Positions 35,247 to 49,250 are shown, counted from the first letter of the stretch. The stretch: DNA of 64,000 nt from Theobroma cacao (GCF_000208745.1 NC_030858.1:27534749-27598748); one strand, 5' to 3'. The notes: generated by a model not told the origin, from the sequence alone. Program-made: numbers and translations.

Positions 35247-37562
35247 ATGCAGAAGCCTCCACAATCTGTAGATTTTGCCCTAAAGGAGACCTCGCCCAAC
35301 ATTGGGGCAGGAGCTGTCACGGGTGATAAGCTGTCTTGCACCTATGACCTCGTTGAGCAAATGCAATACCTCTATGTTCGAGTTGTCAAGGCCAAGGATT
35401 TACCTGGAAAAGATGTCACTGGTAGTTGTGATCCCTATGTTGAGGTCAAACTTGGAAACTACAAGGGAGTTACTAAGCATTTCGAGAAGAAGACCAATCC
35501 CGAATGGAATCAAGTATTTGCTTTCTCGAAAGAAAGAATTCAAGCTTCTGTTTTGGAAGTGTTAGTGAAGGACAAGGACGTTGTTATAGATGATTTAATC
35601 GGCAGGGTTATGTTTGATCTCAATGAAATTCCAAGAAGGGTTCCTCCAGATAGCCCACTGGCGCCACAGTGGTATAGATTGGAAGATCGAAAGGGCAATA
35701 AAGCTAAGGGAGAGCTCATGTTGGCTGTTTGGATGGGAACTCAAGCAGATGAGGCATTTCCTGATGCATGGCATTCAGATGCTGCATCGGTTGGCCCTGA
35801 TGGTGTTGCAAATATTCGATCAAAAGTGTATCTTTCCCCTAAGCTTTGGTATGTGAGGGTGAATGTGATTGAAGCTCAGGACTTGGTATCGACTGATAAA
35901 AGCAGGTTCCCAGAAGTTTTTGTGAAAGTTGCTCTTGGAAATCAGGCTTTAAGAACTAGAACATCTCAAATTAAGACTATCAATCCAATGTGGAATGAGG
36001 ACTTAATGTTTGTAGTTGCTGAACCTTTTGAGGAGCCTTTGGTTCTAACTGTGGAAGATAGGGTGGGATCAAACAAGGATGAAACCTTGGGGAAGTGTGT
36101 AATTCCTCTGCATGCTGTGCAGAGAAGGTTAGACCATAAACCTGTGAACAGTAGGTGGTACAATCTGGAGAAACATGTGATTGTGGATGGAGAGAAGAAA
36201 GAAACAAAATTTTCCAGTAGGATTCACTTAAGGATTTGTTTGGAAGGAGGGTATCATGTTTTGGATGAATCTACACACTACAGTAGTGATCTTAGACCAA
36301 CAGCAAAACAGTTATGGAGACCCAGCATTGGAATTCTGGAACTGGGTATTCTAAGTGCTCATGGGCTGATGCCAATGAAAACAAAAGATGGACGAGGAAC
36401 CACTGATGCTTACTGTGTGGCTAAGTATGGGCAGAAGTGGATTCGGACGAGGACAATTGTTGACAACTTTATGCCAAAGTGGAATGAGCAATACACTTGG
36501 GAGGTTTTCGACCCTTGTACTGTTATTACAGTAGGGGTTTTCGATAATGGTCATATGCATGGGGAAGCTGGAGGGACAAAGGATGCGAGAATTGGGAAGG
36601 TAAGGATACGGCTGTCTACACTTGAAGCCGATAGGGTCTATACTCACTCGTATCCTCTTCTGGTGCTGCATTCTTCAGGGGTTAAGAAGACAGGTGAAGT
36701 TCAATTGGCTGTGAGGTTCACCTGCTCAACTTTGATTAACATGCTGCATATGTATTCACATCCGCTGTTGCCTAAGATGCACTACATCCATCCATTGTCT
36801 GTGATTCAGCTTGATAGCTTGAGGCACCAGGCTATGCAGATTGTCTCAATGAGGCTGAGCCGGGCTGAGCCACCATTGAGGAAGGAAGTTGTGGAGTACA
36901 TGCTTGATGTTGATTCACACATGTGGAGCATGAGGAGAAGCAAAGCGAACTTTTTCAGAATTATGGGAGTTCTAAGTGGGTTGATTGCAGTTGGAAAATG
37001 GTTGGATCAAATATGCAATTGGAGAAACCCTCTTACAACCATTCTGATTCATATCCTTTTCATTATATTAGTTCTTTATCCTGAGCTAATACTTCCCACA
37101 GTTTTTCTCTACCTTTTCCTAATTGGAATCTGGAACTACCGGTGGAGGCCACGACACCCTCCTCACATGGACACGCGGCTCTCTCATGCTGATGCTGCCC
37201 ATCCTGATGAACTAGATGAAGAGTTTGATACCTTCCCCACTTCTCGGCCTTCAGATATTGTCAGGATGAGATATGACCGTCTAAGAAGTATAGCAGGGAG
37301 AGTTCAGACAGTGATTGGTGATCTTGCAACTCAAGGGGAAAGATTTCAGTCTCTGCTAAGCTGGAGAGACCCAAGAGCAACCACTCTTTTTGTGACATTC
37401 TGTTTGATAGCTGCCATAGTTCTTTATGTTACACCATTCCAGGTTGTGGCTCTCCTCATAGGCCTTTATGCCCTAAGGCATCCAAGGTTCCGCCACAAAC
37501 TTCCTTCTGTACCTCTCAACTTCTTTAGGAGGTTGCCTGCAAGATCTGACAGTATGCTATAA
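35247..37562 (+). CDS. MCTP3/MCTP4: multiple C2 domain and transmembrane region protein (MCTP3/4, FTIP class)
   Basis: A single uninterrupted 771-codon reading frame. The three C2 domains are at about residues 41-130, 201-305 and 362-470. The first keeps an Asp set that could bind Ca2+ (Asp56, Asp62, Asp109, Asp111, Asp116); the second lacks most of it. The C-terminal plant phosphoribosyltransferase-C-like region (about 616-771) contains two hydrophobic hairpins (593-629 and 712-741), reticulon-like, which anchor the protein in the ER. Family members tether ER to plasma membrane at plasmodesmata and affect cell-to-cell traffic and meristem development. The N-terminus MQKPPQSVDFALKET and the end FFRRLPARSDSML fit the MCTP3/MCTP4 subgroup. 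The ATG at 35247 is chosen: the frame extends six codons upstream to a GTG but with no ATG. No frameshift or missing domain is seen. Confidence 0.95.
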   Translation: MQKPPQSVDFALKETSPNIGAGAVTGDKLSCTYDLVEQMQYLYVRVVKAKDLPGKDVTGSCDPYVEVKLGNYKGVTKHFEKKTNPEWNQVFAFSKERIQASVLEVLVKDKDVVIDDLIGRVMFDLNEIPRRVPPDSPLAPQWYRLEDRKGNKAKGELMLAVWMGTQADEAFPDAWHSDAASVGPDGVANIRSKVYLSPKLWYVRVNVIEAQDLVSTDKSRFPEVFVKVALGNQALRTRTSQIKTINPMWNEDLMFVVAEPFEEPLVLTVEDRVGSNKDETLGKCVIPLHAVQRRLDHKPVNSRWYNLEKHVIVDGEKKETKFSSRIHLRICLEGGYHVLDESTHYSSDLRPTAKQLWRPSIGILELGILSAHGLMPMKTKDGRGTTDAYCVAKYGQKWIRTRTIVDNFMPKWNEQYTWEVFDPCTVITVGVFDNGHMHGEAGGTKDARIGKVRIRLSTLEADRVYTHSYPLLVLHSSGVKKTGEVQLAVRFTCSTLINMLHMYSHPLLPKMHYIHPLSVIQLDSLRHQAMQIVSMRLSRAEPPLRKEVVEYMLDVDSHMWSMRRSKANFFRIMGVLSGLIAVGKWLDQICNWRNPLTTILIHILFIILVLYPELILPTVFLYLFLIGIWNYRWRPRHPPHMDTRLSHADAAHPDELDEEFDTFPTSRPSDIVRMRYDRLRSIAGRVQTVIGDLATQGERFQSLLSWRDPRATTLFVTFCLIAAIVLYVTPFQVVALLIGLYALRHPRFRHKLPSVPLNFFRRLPARSDSML

Positions 37563-40500
37563 GCATAACCAGCCATTATATGTTCCTCCTTTTCATTGAA
37601 TGTCTAGTATGCAAATCCAGAAGTTGGGCAAAAGAAGCAGCACTTCGAGCTCTTTACTTGGTTGCAAATGCATGGTTCTGGTATAATGTGTAATTTTCAT
37701 CTGCCTTATCTAGTAAATTTCACGCAACTGTAGCCTCTTCTGTGTTTTTTCCGGCCACCTGTTGTCATTATGCTGTCAATTTTTAGATTTCAACTTCACC
37801 ATTATTCCATTTTTCTCTTCCCCTATTTATCTTACTAATATTATTTGCCTAAGTATGATTGTGTGATCAAAGTTTACAATCATCCTTTTCATTTGGTTTT
37901 CCAGGACATTTGAATGTATGTGTTCAGTTTTTGGAGGAAACGACAGTTACAACTTAGTAAACAAACCAGAAGTGATCATAAACGATTGGGATGGCATCAC
38001 TGTTTAGAACCTTGTGGTTTCAATCTCATGTCAGTCTATGTGAATGTTAAACCAGATGCCTTTCCAACAGTTTTATCTGTTCTTCTATGCAGACCAGAGA
38101 GCTCAAAATGTTTGGCATTAACTAAATTGAGAATTGGCGGTTTTGCATGAACTAAACCAACTGGTGGGCTTTCATGACTGTTACTTTTGTTGATCTCCAT
38201 TGGGCTGATGTCTTTTATTTCCTGAGTCAATCTTCTTTTAGGTTGCAAAATGACTGGATTTGGAGACTATAATTTGACTTGGGGTGGCAGATATGTTATG
38301 CTTACTATTGCAGAGACTTCAAAAATCTAATTCTTTTCATTTGCTTTCAAAACTGATAAACATAAAAAGGGTAAATGTTGCTATTAAAACAGAAATGGTA
38401 CTTAATTTTAAATGCTAAACAAAGTTGCTTATGCTCCAAGCAAAAGTAAATGCTTATGCAAGTAAGATTTCAACAGGGAGTAGAAATGGAATCATCAGAG
38501 TACAAGGGTATTTGTAAAATATCTGAACAGGCGGCGTTGCATGGTCCAAGAGAAAACCTTAGTAGTCGAAGAAAGAAGTCAATGAAATTGTTTTCAATTA
38601 TGAATTTGTAATGTATATGAGTCCTCCAAGAGAAGCAGGGAACAGGAATTTTTGGTAGAAGTTCATCTGTTTTCATATATAGTGTCTTATTCCTAACTGT
38701 TTTTTTGTGCCGTTCCCTTGTCTTCCTCTATATCATGAGAATATGAAAAGCGGAAAGGTGAGGGGGATATATGAATAGTACTTCTTTGTATCACGAAAGA
38801 GAATTGTGTTCCCTTTGTTTCACTTGTCACTGTTGTGGCTCCAATCCAATTATACGGTTTGAGCAATTGACATTAGGAGTATGGTTAGTTCTCTTAACAC
38901 AACATCTGAGAATGCTTGTATGAAGCATCTGCTTCATCAAAATGTTTGTACTGACAATTCATTTGTTATATTAATTGCATGTTAAATGGGATTAAATCCA
39001 CCCACATCGTGCTTGTGCTGTGTCCCTATCTTGCTTTCAACACCTAATTAATAAAGGTTTGAATTGGTTCTGATCAACAAGAACGATCCATGTGTTGGTT
39101 TATTGACATTAAAAGCCAAAAAATTGTCATCCATGACGTTTTCACTTTTCCTGATGCTTGCTTTGTTTTCACAATTAAAACCAAAAGGTCGATGAATGCC
39201 ATTCCAATGTCCAAAATATTGAGGCAGGCCCTTGTTTTAAATATGCGGATATACGAGGCGGTAACGTCAAGGGAAAATGACTTGACTTTCTTAGCTTACC
39301 ACGTGTTGAAAATAATGAAATTTTGCTTTGTGAATGCACCACACACTCTTGTTTTTATTATTATTATTCTTTTTTTTATTTTACACAATGATTTTGATTT
39401 ACAAACTATTTATAATTTTTTCATAAATCTTACTCCATATATTTAGTGAAATTAAATTTCAAATTTCAAATTTCAGCTGTTAAATAGGTATTCTTTTAAA
39501 AACCAATCACGAATTGTCATAATTTATTTATTTATATCAATAATTACGTTCAACAAGAAAACAAGTAAAGATGACAAGAGAGAGGTGAAAATCTCAAAAT
39601 TACAACAAAAAGTAAGTAACCCAGGCCAGCCTCATTTACAGGCTACACATCTCAAGTCTCAGCATGACCTAGAATAAAGAGAAAGTTGTCCATTCATGTT
39701 AGAATAATACTATAACTATAATCTCATAATTCACGTTCATAAAAATTTAACTATAGAATTTTCATGTGATATTACCGTTAGGGTGAGCTTATTTTGAAAA
39801 TAACTTTATACGCTTAATCTATATAATATGATTAAACAATTCATTCATACAAATAGGTTTAAAACATGACGAATTATACAACTTAATGCACAATCCTTTA
39901 CATTACTTTGGTTAGTTGTACTGCATAAAAATACAAGTTCAATATTTAAATAAGTCCTTGTATTATATAAAAAAGTCCATTAAACTTTTATTATTTTACC
40001 TTTTTCGCTTTTGCAAATTTCTGTGACCATTTTTCCCTTATTGGTTTTTTTTTTTAGAATTCAAGCTTTTCTACTTAAATTCTTACAATACAAAACTTAC
40101 AATCTTAAACTAAATGTCAATAATCACATTTTCAATTATCACATTTCCAATCAATTACCAAATGTCACCTTAATGTCTTGTATGATGATGTGGTATGATG
40201 CTAGTGTAATAGCATAATGTCCACAGGCTTCAATTTTGTAACAGGAATCTTCCGAATAAGTTAATAAAGCTTAAATTTTAAAAAAATAAATAATTTTTTT
40301 AAAAAAATCTTTTGTACATTGCATCATTTGTTTTTTCTTTATGAGAGTGAAGGATTCTATTTTTTATCTTGTAAACATTTTATATATATTCAAGGAAAAC
40401 AAAAAATATTTAATGTTTTAAATTTTTTTTTTATTTTTTTCGAGTTTCGTTTTCATTAATTTGTATTTTTCAGGTATACTAAAGGGGTGTAAGCATCAAG

Positions 40501-43500
40501 GCTGAGATAAGAATTTTTGATTTGGGTGCATTGACAAATCTATTTTAGAGTTTCTTTTAGGGCATTCAATTCTGACTCGGGCTTACTACCAAATGGAGCA
40601 GAGTCCTACACTTGGAATTTTTAATGCTGTTTTGATCTGGATAGCCTGGAACAAGGAATATGCTTCTCAACTTTGACAGAAATGCCAAGGAGAAAACTCT
40701 TGGCAGGCAATTAACTGAGTATTATGTCATTTTTCCACTGGCAGGTTCAAAGTTCAATCACACTACTGTATATACAACCTCAAAAGAGGATAAAAAGAAT
40801 GCAGGGTTAATCTTATCCATTTATATTTACTTATAACAGTATAACTCTTGAGATAGGATTAATATAAAGATAATTATCCTACATACCAACAATAAAAATT
40901 TTTAAATCCACAAGCAGGGGTTGGCACATAATATATTAGGTATATTTATGAGGTTTAGGATTGAAAAAAAAAAAACCCTTTTATTATTTAATTGGTTTTG
41001 AAAAGGATGTTCATGATTTACGTGGAGTGCATTGGTTAGACATCTAGAGCTTAATTTCAGCTAAGATGGTACACAATTTGATAGTTTTACCAATCAACTA
41101 CATTTGTTTTTATAAGTAGGCAAAATTGAGATGAATGCGTGAAGTCCCCATCAAAAAAATTGAAAAACCAAAAGTCAAAACTAGCTTTATTGGTACAACT
41201 TGTGAAGTTGAACAAGTTTTAAGATGCTTTAATTAAAATTATTATACAACTTTTGTCATTCAACACAATGAACAGCATATATATATAATTTTAAGATAAT
41301 TATTTATATATATGTATTATTTTTTTTATTCCTTAATTTGTCAATATATTAATAGGTTTTGATCTTCAAATTTATTTTTATTTGATCATTTTTTAGGAAT
41401 TTTGTCATGAATTTCAGCTTTTAAGCAAGGGAAAATAACTCTTAACTAAACCTTTATTATTTATAACATTTAGCAAGTGATAAAGGATATGTTAATCATT
41501 TGCTTGCAGCGTAACCATATCATTTCGTAATAGTTTCTAGTCTTGTTATCATTCAGTAATAGTTTTCTAGTCTTCTTCTGGTCGAATGACAGATATTTCT
41601 GTAAGTACGATTACAAATCATATAAAGCTTGAAAGTTTCCTATGATTTATTTGCAAGGAGAATCTCTTGAAAACCAAACTCCAATTTATTCTCTTTGTCT
41701 CAACTCGTTAGCTTGACTCTCAATTGATTTAGTCCTTGCTAAAACAGGTGAACTATTCTTACGAGATTCCACATACAAAGCTAAAGAAGCTAATATAATA
41801 TATATTTGCATCGTCAATCAATATATATATATATATATATAATGAAGCATTTTGGCTCAAAATTTAGGATTTCTATTGAAATCAACCTCATCTTACTTTT
41901 TCCATGTGAGCTAAGGCCAAGTTGCTCAACAGAAGATGTTCCATTTGATTGGTCTATTTGTTATGTTTTTTTTTGTTTTATTTTTGAAAGAAAAAAAAAG
42001 CAATAATTACAAAAGCAAATAAAATTTTGAGTTGATTCTTTGAAGGATTATACATAACATATATCATTTTCTTACATGAAAAAAAAAATCATAATTACTA
42101 TTTTTATATAAACTAATCATGTTAAAACTTGGTGTTATATTTTAATTACTTTTCATTTTTAATCAATTAAAATTTTGATTTTATACATTTAATTCTGCTT
42201 TATAGCAATTAAAAATAAAAATTAATAAATAGCAAAAGTATCGATCAAATAGAATCTAAACATATTCTCAGTTTCATTTTTAAAATGAATATTTGAATAG
42301 AATTTAGTTTAGCGGTTATTATTGCTTTCTAAAAGATTTGATATCCGTGATTGATCAAATCTCTCTCTCTCTTCTCATATGTATAAAAAAGTTGAAAATA
42401 GCAAACATCAAAGGTTTAACATATCATAAAAATCACATGCAAAAGATCATTGGAGAGAAGTTTATGTTATGCCAAAACCATTTTCTAGACCTTTTCGCTA
42501 AGCATTGAGAGTATAAAGCACAGGTGAAATTATGCCAGCATATAATTTTTTTCTTGTGGCTGAGATTAGTTTTCCTCACAGCTCAAAATTCTTAAAGAGT
42601 GTTGTCATTATACTGGCTAATCCGGCTGCCAATATGCAACTGGGTCACTAAATAACAAGGGGGAGTCCTTGGAAATTGCCTAAATTATAATCTGTTTCGG
42701 CCTGCGAATTAGGCAAGGTGCTTGTAAAAAAATTGCACAACACTCATTTTCAGGCTCATAAATCGAGATCCGAGCATCTTGACCAATGTTTCCTTATAAG
42801 GTAAATTCCTAAATGCCACATAGCACTACCACACTATTCTAGCTTTCCTTACTTAAGCAACTTAATTACAATATTGCACTGGTTTAACAAATTGCTGGCT
42901 CTACAGTCGACTAGGCTCCAAACAATTGTTTTAATCAATTATTATATGATTATTATCTTATACATTAGTTTAATCCTGGTTTGTGTATATATGTATCTTC
43001 AAATATTTTAATGCCTTAATGCAAGTATCAACATGTCCATTTGAAAGTTAAAATTTTTGTCTTATAACCTACTTTTTTTTCCTTATAGAAGAAGAGTTGC
43101 AATAATTTACATTCATAAGTACTAGATGGTATTTGGTACCTTACAATGTAATGTGATTACAAGCAATATGATTATAAAGAAGATAGTATTATAGTGTTTG
43201 TTATATAATCAAAGTAATTATTAAAAAGCAAGGAAGACAATATTGCAGTGTTTGATTTATAAATATTTTGTTGGGAATGTAATGTCATTTTTTAGAATTA
43301 CCTTTATTTATTAAAATGTAAGTTTAATATACTTGTATTTTTTTATTATTAATTTTTATATAATATCATCTCTTAAATATATTTTTAATATCATATATTT
43401 TATTTTCATTTCTTATTATGATCTTATATATATTTTTTTCATTTCTTAATATAATTTCCTATATTTTATATTTTATTTTCATTTCTTTTTCCTTTAAAAG

Positions 43501-43799
43501 ACAATATAAATTTTATTGACAGTCACCAAGTACCATTCAATGGAAAATGGTTATTGAAAGTAACGAAGAGACATCCCTCGAAATCTTATTTTAAAAAAAT
43601 AAATTATAACATTGCAAAATATCTTTAATAATGTAACAAAGTTGAAGGATAAAAATATCTTTAATAACATTGCAGAGTGTAATGCAATTTGATTACATTT
43701 GTTTTGGATTGCAATTATATTACATCCATTGGTTGTAATGTGATTGCATTGCAATCTTATGTTATAATAGTTTATTGTAACACACGTTCATAACATTCA
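37563..43799. other. MCTP 3' UTR, then AT-rich intergenic DNA
   Basis: The first few hundred bases should be 3' UTR, but no clear polyadenylation signal can be singled out. After that I recognise no gene. An (AT)n run lies at 41821-41841 and a CT run near 42361. The ORF at 39090-39446 has no domain. 43130-43790 is repetitive in texture (taatgtgattac and attgcattgcaat words) and may be a MITE, but no terminal inverted repeat was confirmed. Confidence 0.45.
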
Positions 43800-44100
43800 A
43801 ATAAATTTTTCAAATTCATCACCTTCTAAACTAGTGTCTTCCCAAAATCATGCTATCATCAGCGAAGAATAAATGGGTAATGATTGGACCATCCCTATTC
43901 AATTACAACTCAAAAACATTTTTACTAACATTCGTTGTTGACAACAAGCTAGATAAAGCTTCAGAAATGATTACAAATAGAAAGGGAGACATCAGATCAC
44001 CTTGCCTTAATCCGTTGGTAAGCACAATCATATTTTTTGGGCCCTTATTAACAAGCACTGAGTAAGTCACTATCAAAATATAGTACATAACTATTGTAAC
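43800..44100 (-). pseudogene. older L1-type LINE, 3' fragment of the RT domain
   Basis: Minus strand: VTYSVLVNKGP, then GLRQGDLMSPFLFVIISEAL, then (next frame) THLFFADDSMILGRH. These are RT blocks 4 and 5 of plant L1 LINEs, with FADD as the catalytic box. The part just upstream in the element is found 7.7 kb away at 51841-52328, separated by a complete younger LINE. The reading stops soon after the FADD box, so the element's C-terminal half is deleted or too decayed to see. Confidence 0.75.
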
Positions 44101-45108
44101 AAATTTCTATTTTTTTTTTTAAAGATTGTAGTTTCAGTGCAAAGAAAGGTGGAAATAATCCCCTTCAAAAATACATCAGTAAAGAACCAGTGATTTGTGG
44201 GCTATACCTGGGCACAAAAAGCAGGTATAATCCCCAAATCTTAACCATATCAACCCAGAAAAATTGCATATACAAAAATCTGACACTATACACTTCCCAT
44301 GACTGATACATGCACAATCCTGCCAATACACAAACACATCAAGTCCTGGCAGTAGAACAAAATAAAACCCGACCCTTCTTACCCTTAAACCACAAAAAAA
44401 CTTGAAAGACAATCAAGTAGCGCAAAAATCATCAATTCAAACAGCAGAAAGTCAGCCACCCGGTTATAGATTACAAGACATTCGATACTTCACAAGCAGA
44501 GTTTTCCTCACCAGTTCCATAAATCCGCAGAAGATCCTGCTACCCATAAACCTCTTCATAAGTCAACTTATCAACAACTTTTTCAGGAACTTCATTGAAA
44601 AAACTTATCCACAAAAAGAGTCCACCTTCCTTAGAAAAGCCTATAGTTCCAGCATCCTCTCATGACTATCATACTCTTTTTACTCAGGGTCAAAGTGGCC
44701 CTGCCCAGCAAATGAAACAAAATGCCATCTCATGTCCCCCAACATAATTTTTTTTTCAAGAACCTGTACATTTAACAGACAAGAGTCAAGAACCAAAGAC
44801 CCCACATCCCTCTGCCTGAAGTTAGCGTCACTATAACACATTTCAAATCGTTAGCAGCCCTAAAACACCTTCCCAACAGTAAACAAAATCATGATAGATG
44901 TGGAAGTTGTTCTCATTCACCCATCAAACACCAATCATCACAGCAGCTTCCACAGTCAGCACCCCCACACAGTAGCACCTAATTTTCAAAAAAGTCTTGA
45001 CCCCAAAATTAAAGAAAATTTTTCACATTACCTAGGTTCCTTTCTCACTTTAACAGTGACACCAAAGTTTGAGGGCTATTCCAGCACAGTCACTAAGTCC
45101 TCTGTGCG

Positions 45109-48100
45109 TTAAACCCCAGCTTTCGCAAGTCGATCTGCCAGTTTGTTATTCTCTCTAAAGGTATGCCTCACTTCCCATCTTCTTACATCATTTTTCAATC
45201 GTTCAAAATGAAGAACCCGCTTTCTTAATCTCTAGGGTGCTTCCATAGGTTTGTTCACCCATTTAACAGCATTACATGAGTCACTCTCAATTATTAGACT
45301 GTGAGATTGATTCCATTTGGATGCGATAAATAGTAGGAAAGCTTCTCTAATTGCTCTAATTTCAGCTAGGTTTGAATCCCTTATGCCTATAGCTTTTGAG
45401 AAAATGATCTTAACATGTCCGTGTTCATCCCTCATTGCTCCGCCAATCCCAACCTCTTCTGGGCTTCCTTTGGCTGCCCCATCAACATTGAACTTCATCT
45501 CCCCCAATGCTGGTTTGCACCACCCCTCAACCTTCCTACCGTTATCCTCTTTTGCTAAATTAGCACCCAATTGGGGGAACCTGTAGGTGTCTAGAATCTC
45601 ACCATACTTCATAGGCCACTTCGCTCTGGCCTAGGTGGCAACCCTCAATTTACTGATTTCATAGGTTTGGTTTGAATCCCAAGCTATGCCTTTGAACATG
45701 ACTTCATTCCTTTGCAACCATACAGACCATGAAACTGCGTAGAAAGCCATTTTCCAAATCTGTCTCTCCCTTTTTGTTATTGCCGCCTCATTCCATATGT
45801 TGAAAAAATTCATAACATTACCAAGGACCACCCACCATGCTCCCCAATCTTCACTCCATTTTGCCCAGACCTTCCATACCTCTGGACAGTGCAGAAATAA
45901 ATGCCTCGTAGTCTCTTACTCCCTGTGACATAGGACACATCCAGCTGCCTCATTGTTAATTAATCCTCTTTGTAATAATTCGTACTTGACTGCCACATTT
46001 TCATGGATAATCTGCCAACAAAACACTTCAATTCGATACGGTGCTAGATTCGACCATATTCTCTTCCACACATTTTCATTGCTCCTACCATTTATGAATC
46101 TTTGCTTCCAAAAAGATTTAACTGTGTAATGGCCAGAAGCAGTACCTTTCCAAGCAAGAGAATCTTTTAATTTTCTGCTTATATGGTATTGTTCAATGCA
46201 TTCTTTCAGTTGATTCAGTTGGTCTTCCTCCCATCCAAAGGTTGGCCTCCTTAATTGCACCTTCCACACCCAGACCTCATCCTCCCATCTGCCAAACTCT
46301 TGGATGTATCCATCTTTGTTTCTTGCAAGGGCAAAGATTCTGGGATAAAGGTCTTTTAAAATACCACCATCAGTCCATCTATCGGCCCAGAACAAAATCC
46401 TGCTTCCATCTCCTACAACCAGTTGCATATCAATGCTCACTTGCAAAGAAAAATCATTAGTTGGGGATAGGGGTTTGATAATATTTTTCCACACTGTTGA
46501 AACTTTCCTGTTTGCACTCATCTCATGTATAAGGCTAATGGGATTCCCTCATACTTTCTCCACAATTACCTCTCTCCATAAGCTGCCTATCTCATTTCTA
46601 TACCTCCACAACTATTTATTAAGTAAAGCTCTATTCTTGACCTCCATATCAATGATCCATAGCCCCCCGTTCTCCTATAGTTGCAAACTTTGTTCCACTC
46701 AATGTAATGGATTTTTTGTTTCTCTTCACTACTGCACCATAGAAACCTCCTTTCAATTTTCTCTAACTCTTTTATCACCCCTTTTGGTATTTGAAATATA
46801 GACATGTAAAAAATAGGTAAGCTGGAAAGGACTGATCGAAGTAGTGCAACTCTTCCTCCTATGGATAACGTCTTTGCTTTCCATCCTACTAGCCTTGTCT
46901 CGAATTTCTCTATGATTGGTTTCCACGTTTGTATCGAATTAGGATTTGCCCCTAGTGGCAACCCCAAGTACACCATGGGAATAACTTCAAACCTACAATT
47001 AATCCTCTCAGAACATTTTCTAACAAAATTCTCATTTGTTCTAATTCCCGCAAGGCTGCTCTTATGGAAATTAATCCTCAAACCTGATATTGCTTGGAAG
47101 CATCTTAAGATCTTTTTGGCATTGACAAGACTCTCAATCTCTGATTTAAGGAAAATCATAGTGTCATCAGCAAACTATAAATGGGAGATTCTCAACCCCC
47201 TTAATCCAATTGGAATTCCTTTACACATTCCCACAATTTCTCCTCCATCCATCATTTGACTGAATGCCTCTGCCACAATATTAAAGAGAAAAGGCGAGAG
47301 CGGACAACCTTGACGCAGCCCACGACCCATCTTAAAAGGCTCTGTTGCCATTCCATTCACAAGAACTGAAACCTTAGCATTTGACACGCACCCCATCACC
47401 CATTTCCTCCATCTTTCACCAAACCCCATATTCCTCATCACAAGTTATAGGAAAGTCCAGTCCACACAGTCGTAGGCTTTCTCGAAGTCAACTTTCAGCA
47501 AAAAACCCCCTTCATTTCCCTTTTTTACAAAGTCAATAACTTCATTTGCTATTAAGGTGCAGTCCATCATTTGTCTTCCTTTCACAAAGGCGAATTGTTT
47601 CTCACCTATGACCTCCCCTATGACCCATCTCAACCTATTAACAAGGAGTTTGACCACAATCTTGTATAAGCTTCCCACCAAGCTAATAGGTCTATATTCA
47701 ACAATCTTATTAGGATTAACCACTTTTGGGATAAGAGTAATAAAAGAATTATTTGCTCCCTCCTCTAACTTACCCTCCTCAAAAAAACTCCTTAAGCTAA
47801 CCATGACCTCATCCTTAATCAGTTGCCACTGGTTTTTGAAAAAATTAATGTTATAGCCATCGGGTCTAGGTGCTTTATTCCCATCGTAACTACATATCGT
47901 ATCCCACACTTCTTCTTCCGTTACATCATTTTCCAAGAAAAGCTTGGCCTTCTCATTCAACTTTTTGAATTACCTGCCAAAACTTCTGAGGCCTAGGACT
48001 TTTCTTCTCTTGTAGAATTCTGTGTAATGGTCCACCACTACTTCCTTAATTCTTTCAGGATCCTTAAATTCAACATCGCCAACCTGAAGCTGCTAAATGT

Positions 48101-49250
48101 AATTGTTCCTCCTTCTTATTGATGCCATTATGTGGAAGAATCTTGTGTTTCGATCTCCCTCCAGCACCCATTTTGTTCTTGATTTTTGTTTCCACTCTCT
48201 TTTCTCTCGTCTATACAAGTCCCATAATGCAGGTCTCTTGCAAACTACTTCTTCCCGGGCTCCATTCCCTACCTCCCCTTCTTGTAATCTCTCATTGATA
48301 TGTTGGAGTTCAATTTCCAGCTTAGATATCTTCTCTTCCATGTTGTCACAGACTTGCTTATGCCAATCTTTTAAAAAACTTTTCAACCTCTTAAGCTTCC
48401 TCCACATCCCTGGCCTCTCCTGATTATTTGCCTGTTGATTCCAAAATTCTCTCACTACTGTATTAAAACTTTTTTCCTCCATCCATTAATTAAAGAACTT
48501 GAACGGTTTCGGCCCTCAATCAAATTGCCCTGGTCTAAGGACAATCAGATTGTGATCCGATAACGAAATAGGCAAGCACTTCTGAAGCATAGTGGCCTCT
48601 GAATCCAGAATCTCAGCGTCAACTAGAAAATGATCTAACCTACTAAAAGCTGGAGTTTCACGATTATTACACCATGTGAATTTCCCTCCCACCAAGGGGA
48701 GATCCACCAACCCTACTTCATTGATAAATTCATTGAAACTGGCTACTGCTCTCCCAATCTCCCCACTGTCCACTCTCTCTTCTTCATTTCTTACAACATT
48801 AAAGTCACCCCCTAATATCCATAGAATTTCTGCCCCTCCAATGATCTGTTTGATTTCTTCCCAAATGCCATTTCTCTCCCTTTCATTATTGAGAGCGTAG
48901 ATATTACCAAACCCACATTTTAGCCTTGAAGCTTTAAATTCTTCGATTAACAAAATATAATTCTTGTTGATAATGCACTCTTTCAGTAAGAAAAAATTAT
49001 CCTGCCACATACATAACACTCCACCCGACCTTCCAACTGATTGTACTGCTTTACCACTAATCTTATCTCTTGGCCATAGTCTTTCATACATTCCTTCATA
49101 CAAAATTTGCATCTTAGTCTCTTGGATAAAAACCATATTCGGTTTATTTTTCCTAATCAACCTTCGCACAACCCTTTTTTTCTCCCCACTACCCATGCTT
49201 CTTATGTTCCAAGATAATATAATCATTGAAAATAAAGGAACCCAACTCAC
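45109..49250 (-). pseudogene. LINE ORF2: endonuclease - reverse transcriptase - zf-RVT - RNase H
   Basis: Reading 5' to 3': AP-like endonuclease (start MIILSWNIRSMG, then FIQETK, GGDFNVV, SRLDHFLV, SDHNLIVL). Next come RT blocks (APRPDGYNINFFK, YRPISLVG, LLKVDFEKAYDCVDW, RGLRQGCPLSPFLFNI, stop, FADDT). Then a thumb/connection part (MVYLGLPLG), the zf-RVT segment, and an RNase H of the extra plant-L1 type (MKFNVDGAAKGSP, LAEIRAIREA, IIESDSCNAVKWV). Many domains sit in one frame interrupted only by stops (TGA 48513, TAA near 48486, TAG 48093, TAA near 47961, TAA 47445, TAG 47175). There is then a frame change near 46600, then more stops to the natural end at 45109. Catalytic Asp and His residues that can be read are mostly present; the element is dead through stops rather than missing domains. 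Confidence 0.9.

Noticed and set aside
35966..36671. Minus-strand ORFs of 65-106 codons inside the MCTP CDS
   Set aside because: They are shadows of a conserved plus-strand coding region.
43130..43790. MITE with taatgtgattac-type ends
   Set aside because: The repeated words are in direct rather than inverted order, and no target duplication was found.
48103..48423. Plus-strand ORFs inside the LINE and Tat elements (for example 106 codons here)
   Set aside because: They are antisense shadows of ORF2 or pol with no independent domain.
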